Source of the DNA: Actinomycetota bacterium
Lineage (GTDB): Bacteria > Actinomycetota > Humimicrobiia > Humimicrobiales > Humimicrobiaceae
Direction of reading: 5' to 3'
Length of the DNA stretch: 5,524 bases
Assembly (NCBI GenBank): GCA_023475715.1
Contig: JAMCVO010000680.1
Span: 1-5,524, forward strand
In this document: piece after piece, positions 1 to 5,226 of the stretch
Layout of the letters: each line of letters begins with the position of its first letter
How positions within the stretch are numbered: the stretch's first letter is position 1
Made by a program: the position numbers and the translations under genes
Notes under the pieces: model-generated
Told to the model about the DNA's origin: nothing
What the model saw: the letters and a program-made list of their open reading frames with translations, nothing else
The model's database searches: none

Positions 1-468
1 AGAAAAAGGCTGGGATATTACAGAGTCTCCAACCTTAATTTTACCGGTTTTTATCACCCTGCAAAACAATCCCTCCTTTGGCATAATGCAAGAGCCCACC
101 TGGTAAAATATATTGCACGGAGCGATACATTCTTTGCCTATTTGAGTAACTTCTAAAATTATTTTTTTACTATCCCCGGCCTTTGAGTTTTTATCCATAA
201 TGGATAGAATATCTCCAACTTTTAATCCGGTTAAATTGATCCCGCTTGTTGTAATGTTTTCAGCAAAATCACCCGGACTTGTATTTATGGACCCTTTCCG
301 GTTAAAAGACTCTATGCTTTCATATGAAAGAAGGCTTATCTGTCTGTGCCATTTACCGCTGTGGCCATCGCCTACGATACCTAATTCGTTAACGAATGCT
401 TCTTTAACGGGCTTTTTTTTCTCACCCTTTTGGGTACTTATATTTATGGATACTATTTTACCTTTCAT
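1..468 (-). CDS. MOSC-domain protein, 3' end cut by the window edge
   Basis: The reading frame opens at ATG 468-466 and stays open for 156 codons to the left edge, so the C-terminus is missing. The protein shows the hallmarks of a stand-alone MOSC domain: GIVGDGHSGKWHRQISLL at about residues 30-47, GDFAENI at 66-72, and GKECIAPC (111-118) followed by GSCIMPKEGLFCRV (125-138). Cysteines 114, 118, 127 and 136 sit in the region where MOSC proteins keep their conserved cysteine. Family knowledge: MOSC domains bind molybdenum cofactor or carry sulfur to metal-sulfur centres, and short versions are often next to or fused with MogA/MoaB. The domain looks complete by about residue 151, so the missing part is either a short tail or a fused MogA-like domain. 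The start overlaps the moaC stop by 11 bases, which suggests translational coupling; GGCGGG about 12-17 bases upstream is only a weak ribosome-binding site. The exact biochemical role is not known from sequence. Confidence 0.88.
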   Translation of the reverse strand, partial: MKGKIVSINISTQKGEKKKPVKEAFVNELGIVGDGHSGKWHRQISLLSYESIESFNRKGSINTSPGDFAENITTSGINLTGLKVGDILSIMDKNSKAGDSKKIILEVTQIGKECIAPCNIFYQVGSCIMPKEGLFCRVIKTGKIKVGDSVISQPFS

Positions 469-964
469 AATCGGATTTCCCGCCACTTTTTTTTAACAAT
501 TCAATATTGCTTATGATCATTTTTTTGGACAATGCCTTGCACATATCATAAATAGTAAGCAGGCTTACGGAAACAGCCGCCAACGCTTCCATTTCAACTC
601 CTGTTCTGTCATAACCTGAAATAATGGCAGTTGAAATTATTTTATTTGTATTTTCTTCAATCTGAAAGTTTATTTCAATATTTGTTAATCTGATTTGATG
701 GCAAAGAGGTACGAGCTCCCAATTTTTTTTGGCAGCATTAATGCCGGCAATCTTTGCTGCAGTCAAAACATCACCTTTTTGGATCTCATTTTTTTTTATC
801 TTAGAAATTATTTCTTCATTTAGCAGGATATACCCGCTGGCAGCAGCAGTTCTCAATGATTCGTTTTTGTTTGAAACATCAACCATCTTAACTCTGCCTG
901 TATCATCTACATGAGTTAATTCACTCATTTTACCAGTTATTTTGTCATTTGGTTTGTCAGCCAT
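458..964 (-). CDS. moaC: Cyclic pyranopterin monophosphate synthase MoaC
   Basis: MoaC converts 3',8-cyclo-7,8-dihydro-GTP, made by MoaA, into cyclic pyranopterin monophosphate in the cytoplasm, completing the first stage of molybdopterin synthesis. The 168-residue product aligns along its full length with my recollection of E. coli MoaC at a constant offset of 12. The catalytic residues are present: K63 (KGDV, E. coli K51), H89 (PLCH, H77), E124 and E126 (TGVEMEAL), D140 and K143 (IYDMCK, D128/K131). The C-terminal KSGGKS motif is also present. A position that is Lys in E. coli before TGVEMEA is Arg here (YDRTGVEM). Start choice: ATG 964 is served by GGAGG with a rather long 12-base spacer. 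The internal Met13 (ATG 928) matches the E. coli start exactly but has no good ribosome-binding site, so the first 12 residues may or may not be made. It lies 8 bases after moaA and overlaps the MOSC gene. Confidence 0.96.
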   Translation of the reverse strand: MADKPNDKITGKMSELTHVDDTGRVKMVDVSNKNESLRTAAASGYILLNEEIISKIKKNEIQKGDVLTAAKIAGINAAKKNWELVPLCHQIRLTNIEINFQIEENTNKIISTAIISGYDRTGVEMEALAAVSVSLLTIYDMCKALSKKMIISNIELLKKSGGKSDYER

Positions 965-972
965 TTTATGTT

Positions 973-2049
973 TTATCCTCCAATCCTGCTCATAAAATCT
1001 TTCAATTTAATGTTGGTTGGAACTTTATCTTTATTATCATACATGCAGCTCTCTTCTCTGTTTTCAGGTTTTGCTTTAACAAATTCAGTAATTTCAGCTT
1101 TTATGTCAGCCACCGGATAATTATCCCGTATCTTTTTCTTAATATCATATTCCTTATCTGAAAACAAACATAATTTTATTGTTCCGTATGGGGTAAGTCT
1201 TATCCTGTTGCAATAGCTGCAGTATTGCTTATCATTGATTATAAAACCAATAGAACCTCTCGCATTCTTAAACTTGTAATAAAGAGCAGGTCCATTTCCT
1301 ATTTTTTTATTTACTGCATGATATTCGCCAATTTTTTTCATTACAGAAAAAATAGTATTTACAGCACTGAACTCCTGTTTTTGGCTATCAGTCCTAAAAT
1401 TATAAGACTTGAGGTTATTAATTCTGCCTATGCTGCTGCATTCTATAGTTTCTATACCCCCTTCGTCACCGGCAGGCTGCATCATCTCTATAAATCTTAC
1501 ATGCACAGGTCTATTTAAAGTCATTGCCACAAAACCTCTTATGTCTTCTTCGTTAAGAAGGTTGGTTATAACTACATTAATCTTAACTGATTTTATACCA
1601 ATATTAATCGAATTTGAAATTGCGCTTAAAACCTGGGTTATCTCGCCGCCGCGTGTTATTTCCTTGTATTTTTGCCTGTCCAGCGTATCAAGACTTATGT
1701 TGATGCCCGATACCGGAATTTTATGCAGCTCATCCAGATATTCATTCAGCAAAATACCATTTGTGGTGATGGAAATATCAGTAATTTTTTCAATTTTCTT
1801 TATTTGCTTAATTAAATCAATAACACCAATTCTTACGAGAGGCTCCCCACCTGTAATCCTTATTTTCCTTATCCCCATCTCTGACAAAATACCGACAGCT
1901 TTCAATATCTCTTTAAAAGTCAGAATTTCCTTCCTGTCTATAAGAGTAATGCCGTCTGCAGGCATGCAATAAGTGCATCTCAGGTTACACCTGTCTGTAA
2001 CCGAAAGCCTTAAATAATCTATTTTTCTGTTAAAACTGTCTATCAGCAT
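973..2049 (-). CDS. moaA: GTP 3',8-cyclase MoaA (radical SAM)
   Basis: MoaA is the radical S-adenosylmethionine enzyme that rearranges GTP into 3',8-cyclo-7,8-dihydro-GTP, the committed step of molybdopterin synthesis. The radical SAM cluster motif CxxxCxxC is C21/C25/C28 in DRCNLRCTYCMP. The SAM-binding GGEP is at 67-70. The second, C-terminal 4Fe-4S cluster that binds GTP is C277, C280 and C294 (CxxC-13 residues-C), overlapping the NRIRLT segment (281-286). GNGPA at 251-255 is also typical. The protein ends in Gly-Gly, the tail known to be needed for MoaA activity. At 358 residues it is slightly longer than the usual 325-340. The start ATG overlaps the tupC stop by one base (TAATG) with AGGGA a short way upstream, so translation is probably coupled to tupC. 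All cofactor ligands are present and nothing suggests decay. Confidence 0.97.
   Translation of the reverse strand: MLIDSFNRKIDYLRLSVTDRCNLRCTYCMPADGITLIDRKEILTFKEILKAVGILSEMGIRKIRITGGEPLVRIGVIDLIKQIKKIEKITDISITTNGILLNEYLDELHKIPVSGINISLDTLDRQKYKEITRGGEITQVLSAISNSINIGIKSVKINVVITNLLNEEDIRGFVAMTLNRPVHVRFIEMMQPAGDEGGIETIECSSIGRINNLKSYNFRTDSQKQEFSAVNTIFSVMKKIGEYHAVNKKIGNGPALYYKFKNARGSIGFIINDKQYCSYCNRIRLTPYGTIKLCLFSDKEYDIKKKIRDNYPVADIKAEITEFVKAKPENREESCMYDNKDKVPTNIKLKDFMSRIGG
976..981 (-). promoter_or_regulatory. Ribosome-binding site of moaC inside the last codons of moaA
   Basis: GGAGGA is the only strong Shine-Dalgarno sequence ahead of moaC. It is formed by the last two moaA codons, GGA GGA (Gly-Gly), directly before the moaA TAA. 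The spacer from GGAGG to the moaC ATG is 12 bases, somewhat long. This site is the reason for preferring the upstream moaC start at 964 over Met13. Confidence 0.7.
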
Positions 2050-3158
2050 TATATTGTCTTCCCTGCCAGTATGTGAACCGAACTTGCTTTTACAGAAGAT
2101 AAAACTTTCTTTCCAGGTTTAAGATCCAATCTTTCAATGGAATTGGCGGTCACAAATGAAACAAGATTAAAACCACAGTCTATCTCAACTTTTTTAAATA
2201 TTCCAAGATCCTGTATTTCAGCAATCTCTCCCACGAAAGAATTCATTGCGGAAGACGATCCGGGATTTACTTCAATATTATATAAAACCACATCTTCGGG
2301 TCTTATTGCAGCAATGACTTTTGCTCCCAATTCGGCTGATGAAGCAACTGCAAAGATATCATTTTTACTGCGAGCAACCTTTACCCGGCACACATTATCC
2401 GTAAATTCAACAACAGTCCCTTCAATCAATGTTTCGACCCCGACGAATTTGGCGATAAATTCGTTTGCAGGTTTTCTGAAAACTTCATCTTTTAAACCAA
2501 ACTGCTCTATCCTGCCTTCATTTATAACTGCTATGGAATCTGCAATTATCATCGCTTCGTTGCGGTCATGCGTTACATAAACAGTTGAACGCCCCGTGGT
2601 CCTAAGTATATCAAATAAATCATTCCTCAGCTCTTCTCTTGATAGCTGGTCAATATTTGCAAGCGGCTCGTCAAGCAGTAAAAGTTTAGGCTCAAGAATA
2701 AGTGCGCGGGCAAGAGCTACCCTTTGCTGCTCACCTCCTGAGAGGCTTCTGGGATTTCTTTTCAACAGATTTTTTATTCTTAATTTGTCAATCAGGTAGT
2801 CAAATATTTCCCTGCTGCCTGATATTTTTTTACCTCTGAATTCAAGACCCGTCAATATATTATTATAAACAGATATGTTGAAAAGAAGAGGTTCCTGAAA
2901 CACTGTGGACATTTCCTTTCTTGACATTATTTTACTAAAACCATTTCCGGTAATCAGTCTGCCATTTAGATAAATACTTCCACTATCGGGATCCTCCAAT
3001 AAGTTTATCAGCCTGATAAGAGTGGACTTACCGGAGCCGTTAGGACCTATTATGACCAATATCTTATTTTCCTCAGTAAATAGATGATCAATTTTTAAGG
3101 AAAATCCACTGTTGTACTTTTTTTCAAGTCCGATTATTTCCAGAATCTTTGATACCAT
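2049..3158 (-). CDS. tupC: Tungstate/molybdate ABC importer, ATP-binding subunit
   Basis: This is the cytoplasmic ATPase that powers oxyanion import through TupB. All ABC signatures are intact: Walker A GPNGSGKST (38-46), Q-loop Q88, signature LSGGEQQRV (139-147), Walker B LLLLDEP (159-165), D-loop Asp170 and switch His197 (VTHD). The C-terminal third (about 240-369) is an accessory region. Its last 60 residues (SFVGEIAEIQDLGIFKKVEI onward) resemble the TOBE/Mop oxyanion-binding fold found in ModC-type subunits, so it may sense intracellular molybdate or tungstate. At 369 residues it is longer than compact TupC proteins of about 230-250 residues and closer to ModC/WtpC in layout. I call it tupC from its partners. 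The start overlaps the tupB end by 25 bases, with AGAG shortly upstream, and the stop shares one base with moaA. Confidence 0.9.
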   Translation of the reverse strand: MVSKILEIIGLEKKYNSGFSLKIDHLFTEENKILVIIGPNGSGKSTLIRLINLLEDPDSGSIYLNGRLITGNGFSKIMSRKEMSTVFQEPLLFNISVYNNILTGLEFRGKKISGSREIFDYLIDKLRIKNLLKRNPRSLSGGEQQRVALARALILEPKLLLLDEPLANIDQLSREELRNDLFDILRTTGRSTVYVTHDRNEAMIIADSIAVINEGRIEQFGLKDEVFRKPANEFIAKFVGVETLIEGTVVEFTDNVCRVKVARSKNDIFAVASSAELGAKVIAAIRPEDVVLYNIEVNPGSSSAMNSFVGEIAEIQDLGIFKKVEIDCGFNLVSFVTANSIERLDLKPGKKVLSSVKASSVHILAGKTI

Positions 3159-3853
3159 GTCATGTTTTCTCTTTGTTGTATTAAAGTTAAAAATATGTTC
3201 ACAATAAATGCCAAAACCAGAAGAATGATTACAAGTGCAATTGCAACATCAAAATTTCCCATTCGGACATTCTGAACTGTTGCTGTTGTCAGAACGCGTG
3301 TCTGTCCCTTAATATTGCCGCCAACCATCATTACGGCCCCAACCTCGGATATCACACTGCCAAAACCCGCCATTATAGCTGCAAGAGCCGGCAGTCTGGC
3401 TTCCTTTAATAAAATCCACAAAACCTGAACCCTGTTGGCGCCGAGTGATTGTGCCTGAAGTTTCAATTTAGGATTTACCTGCTGGACCGCAGCAACTGTT
3501 ACGCCTGCAATGATTGGCGATGCTATCAGCACCTGGGCAATTATCATTGCCGTGGGAGTATACATTATTCCCAAAATCCCAAGTGGCCCGCTGCGCCAGA
3601 GCATCAGGCTCACAAAAAGCCCTGCTGCAACAGGGGGCAAGCCCATTCCGGTATTTATTATTGTAATTGCAAATTTTTTACCTTTAAAATTATTCAGGCC
3701 TATCAGAAGCCCAATAGGAATTCCAAGAACCATTGATATGATTACTGCACTTCCTGAAACTTTTAAGGTCAGCAAAATTATTTCAAGTATTTCCTTATTT
3801 CCTGAAAATATCAGAATAAATGCACTTTTTATACCTTGCCATATAAGTTCCAT
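3134..3853 (-). CDS. tupB: Tungstate ABC importer, permease subunit
   Basis: This is the inner-membrane channel subunit that takes tungstate from TupA. The 239-residue product has about five to six hydrophobic spans (roughly 22-53, 62-86, 91-123, 155-177 and 203-226). The cytoplasmic coupling loop typical of ABC permeases lies at about 135-155 (SLGANRVQVLWILLKEARLP). EVGAVMMVGGNI (170-181), TRVLTT (185-190) and GNFDVAIAL (199-207) are what I recognise as TupB-family signatures, which separates it from ModB. Length is normal for the family. The start ATG at 3853 has no clear Shine-Dalgarno sequence (only AAAAGA about 10 bases upstream), although the protein beginning looks right for the family. 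It follows tupA after 103 bases and overlaps tupC by 25 bases. Confidence 0.93.
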   Translation of the reverse strand: MELIWQGIKSAFILIFSGNKEILEIILLTLKVSGSAVIISMVLGIPIGLLIGLNNFKGKKFAITIINTGMGLPPVAAGLFVSLMLWRSGPLGILGIMYTPTAMIIAQVLIASPIIAGVTVAAVQQVNPKLKLQAQSLGANRVQVLWILLKEARLPALAAIMAGFGSVISEVGAVMMVGGNIKGQTRVLTTATVQNVRMGNFDVAIALVIILLVLAFIVNIFLTLIQQRENMTWYQRFWK

Positions 3854-3880
3854 AGTTAATATCTTTTAGTTATCAGCTTA

Positions 3881-3907
3881 TTCCGGCAGCATCTAAACTG
3901 CCCGGAA
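3881..3907 (-). other. Bulged hairpin between tupA and tupB
   Basis: On the transcript strand TTCCGGGCAG (3907-3898) and CTGCCGGAA (3889-3881) pair over nine base pairs with one bulged G, closing an 8-base loop. No T-run follows (AATAAGC comes next), so it is not a normal intrinsic terminator. Placed just after the binding-protein gene, such hairpins often protect the upstream mRNA end or partly reduce readthrough, giving more binding protein than permease. That role is inferred from position only. Confidence 0.6.
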
Positions 3908-3956
3908 AATAATAAACTGTCCAGAATATAAATATAATATCATAATTTCTTTATAT

Positions 3957-4802
3957 CTATTTTATAACATCAGGATAAAACAAGGGTTGACCATATTTTT
4001 CGACACCAAATTCTTTTATGATCTTCTGCCCTTGCTCTCCAGTAATGAAATCTATAAAAGCTGTTGCGCCTTTGTAATTTATTTTGATATCAGGATGCTT
4101 TTCCGGATTAACAGCAATGACACCGTATGGATTATAAAGAGCCTTGTCACCTTTAACAAGTTCAACCAGACTGCTGCCGGAGCCGGATTTAGTTGCGAAC
4201 CAGGTTGCATTATCGGTTAATGTATACCCTTGTTTTTCCTGGGCAATTATCAGGGTCTCACCCATTCCCTGGCCGGTTTCGATATACCAATCTCCTGCAG
4301 GTTTGATATGTGCTTTTTCCCATATCGCCAGTTCTTTTTTATGCGTTCCCGAATCATCGGCACGGGAAAGAAAAATACTGCTGCTGTCTGCAATTGCTTT
4401 AAATGCATCTGCTGCCGATTCAATGCCTTTTATCTTTGCAGGGTCACTTTCAGGACCGACGATTATGAAATCATTGTGCATTACATCCTTCCTGTCAATA
4501 CCATAACCATCTGCAACAAATTGGTCCTCGGCTTTTCTTGAATGAACAAGCAGCACATCAGCCTCGCCATTTTCACCAAGCTTCATCGCTTCGCCTGATC
4601 CGACTGCAATGACTTTGACTTTATAGCCGCTGGACTTCTCAAAAGCAGGGATGAGCTCGTCAAACAATCCGCTGTCCTGGGTGCTTGTTGTTGATGCAAG
4701 TATGAGCTCGGCATCCTTTGTGCAGGATGTTGCAGCTACAGCGCCAATGATTAACAGTGCCGTAATTATAATTCCTGCAATTGCTTTTTTGAAGTTTCTC
4801 AT
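3957..4802 (-). CDS. tupA: Tungstate-binding lipoprotein TupA
   Basis: This is the extracytoplasmic receptor of the tungstate importer. The first 26 residues form a signal peptide (Lys5-Lys6, then a hydrophobic stretch from about 8 to 24) ending in a lipobox-like ATSC with Cys27, so the mature protein is probably a lipid-anchored lipoprotein. TupA signatures follow in order: STTSTQDSGLFDELIPAFEK (37-56), VKVIAVGSGEAMKLGENGEA (62-81), DVLLVHSRK (82-90), GYGIDRKDVMHNDFIIVGP (99-117), LSRADDSGTHKKE (145-157) with Arg147, WYIETGQGMGETL (172-184) and YTLTDNATW. The oxyanion-binding TTTS element of the family reads STTS here, a mild change. Arg147 corresponds to the arginine that, as I recall, favours tungstate over molybdate in a characterised Desulfovibrio TupA. 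The start codon lacks a Shine-Dalgarno sequence; the upstream 15 bases are only A/G-rich. It is the first gene after the riboswitch and terminator. Confidence 0.95.
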   Translation of the reverse strand: MRNFKKAIAGIIITALLIIGAVAATSCTKDAELILASTTSTQDSGLFDELIPAFEKSSGYKVKVIAVGSGEAMKLGENGEADVLLVHSRKAEDQFVADGYGIDRKDVMHNDFIIVGPESDPAKIKGIESAADAFKAIADSSSIFLSRADDSGTHKKELAIWEKAHIKPAGDWYIETGQGMGETLIIAQEKQGYTLTDNATWFATKSGSGSSLVELVKGDKALYNPYGVIAVNPEKHPDIKINYKGATAFIDFITGEQGQKIIKEFGVEKYGQPLFYPDVIK

Positions 4803-4821
4803 CTTTTTTCTTTCTTTTCTT

Positions 4822-4852
4822 TTTATATTTTGTTTTTTAAATATTTTGTCAA
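4822..4852 (-). promoter_or_regulatory. Candidate second promoter just upstream of tupA
   Basis: A perfect -35 hexamer TTGACA lies at 4852-4847 and a -10-like TATAAA at 4827-4822, separated by 19 bases, which is longer than the preferred 17. A transcript from here would start about 13 bases before the tupA ATG and would escape the riboswitch and terminator. The region is very AT-rich, so a chance match is possible. Confidence 0.35.
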
Positions 4853-4928
4853 TGAATATATATGAGACTGTGCAATCCAGACTTATATATCTAATAAAAC
4901 CGGCAAAGTTTTATAAAACCCATTTATA

Positions 4929-4948
4929 CCAGAGTAAATTCGCTCTGG
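4929..4948 (-). other. Short hairpin just after the terminator
   Basis: CCAGAG (4948-4943) and CTCTGG (4934-4929) form a perfect 6-bp stem with an 8-base loop, starting only a few bases after the terminator T-run. It has no T-run of its own. It may be a backup structure in readthrough RNA or simply chance; no function can be assigned. Confidence 0.4.
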
Positions 4949-4951
4949 CAT

Positions 4952-4982
4952 AAAAAAAGCCGGCAAAAGAAGATTTGCCGGC
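4952..4982 (-). terminator. Intrinsic terminator of the riboswitch leader
   Basis: The transcript contains GCCGGCAAA (4982-4974), a 6-base loop, then TTTGCCGGC (4967-4959): a perfect 9-bp stem followed at once by seven T (4958-4952). This is a textbook Rho-independent terminator. It lies 14 bases or so after the aptamer and about 150 bases before tupA, so it must be bypassed for tupA to be transcribed from the upstream promoter. It is therefore most likely the expression platform of the riboswitch and not a terminator for moeA. Confidence 0.92.
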
Positions 4983-4993
4983 ACGCTTTTAAT

Positions 4994-5092
4994 AACAGCC
5001 CATAATAGGTGGCCATTTTAAATCTCCTTTCCAAACACGGGAGGCTATTACGTTTCCATTTTAGCCCTATCGCTCAAAGTTCCCTGGCTTTT
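4994..5092 (-). ncRNA. Molybdenum/tungsten cofactor (Moco-type) riboswitch aptamer
   Basis: The leader folds into nested helices that I can trace. A closing helix AAAAGCC (5092-5086) pairs with GGCTGTT (5000-4994), six of seven pairs. ATAGG (5070-5066) pairs with CCTAT (5009-5005). Stacked directly on this, GCTA (5065-5062) pairs with TAGC (5047-5044), enclosing ATG/CGT around a GAAA tetraloop (5056-5053). CTCC (5043-5040) pairs with GGAG (5027-5024). The segments TAGCCTCCCG, TTGGAAAGGAGA and TGGCCACC resemble what I remember of the conserved Moco RNA motif core, which is known upstream of molybdate/tungstate transport and cofactor genes and which also uses a GNRA tetraloop. The location before tupABC-moaA-moaC fits well. 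Ligand identity (molybdenum or tungsten cofactor) cannot be read from sequence. Boundaries are approximate. Confidence 0.8.
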
Positions 5093-5110
5093 GCTTACAA
5101 CTTGCAAAGC
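5087..5110 (-). other. Hairpin at the 5' side of the riboswitch, competing with its closing helix
   Basis: GCTTTGC (5110-5104) can pair with GCAAAAGC (5094-5087) over seven base pairs with one bulged A, around a 9-base loop. The second strand covers most of the closing-helix strand AAAAGCC (5092-5086), so this hairpin and the aptamer closing helix cannot form together. It is probably part of the leader's alternative folding, or a transient fold formed early in transcription. Confidence 0.5.
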
Positions 5111-5151
5111 TTTAGGAAAATAGAGTCGGAGAAAAATATTCAATTTTTCAA

Positions 5152-5195
5152 ATTATAGTTTTATAAAATTTAAACAATTGGATGCTGATTGTCAA
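5152..5195 (-). promoter_or_regulatory. Main promoter of the tup-moa operon
   Basis: A perfect sigma70-type -35 TTGACA lies at 5195-5190. With an ideal 17-base spacer it meets TAAATT (5172-5167, four of six matches to TATAAT), giving a start near 5160 and a leader of about 360 bases. A perfect TATAAT also lies further on at 5157-5152, but 32 bases from TTGACA and with only a poor -35 of its own. The -35 begins 15 bases after the moeA stop, so the operon has its own promoter, though readthrough from moeA is possible. Confidence 0.65.
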
Positions 5196-5226
5196 TTTAA
5201 AAATCTTGATTTAAAAATCTTGATTT
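5196..5226. repeat. Perfect 14-bp tandem duplication across the moeA stop codon
   Basis: On the plus strand TTTAAAAATCTTGA occurs at 5196-5209 and again at 5210-5223, followed by three more matching T. The copy nearer moeA holds the last codons and the TAA stop; the other is non-coding and runs up to the TTGACA promoter element. It looks like a simple replication-slippage duplication. Confidence 0.85.

Noticed and set aside
200..496. Plus-strand open frame of 98 codons opposite the MOSC gene
   Set aside because: The minus strand encodes clear MOSC signature motifs across the same bases, so this is a shadow frame.
411..733. Several runs of eight T (A on the coding strand) in moaC and the MOSC gene, considered as phase-variable tracts
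   Set aside because: Eight-base A runs encoding Lys are common in AT-rich genomes, the frames are intact, and cofactor enzymes are not typical phase-variable genes.
1409..1972. Long plus-strand open frame (187 codons) opposite moaA
   Set aside because: It lies wholly inside moaA, whose cluster cysteines and motifs are all intact on the other strand. The product has no recognisable domain.
4909..4918. Palindrome TTTTATAAAA considered as an operator
   Set aside because: Short, only A/T, and expected by chance in this AT-rich leader.
4803..5210. ModE-type molybdate operator searched for in the leader
   Set aside because: I see no long ModE-like inverted repeat. The riboswitch and terminator explain the regulation without it.
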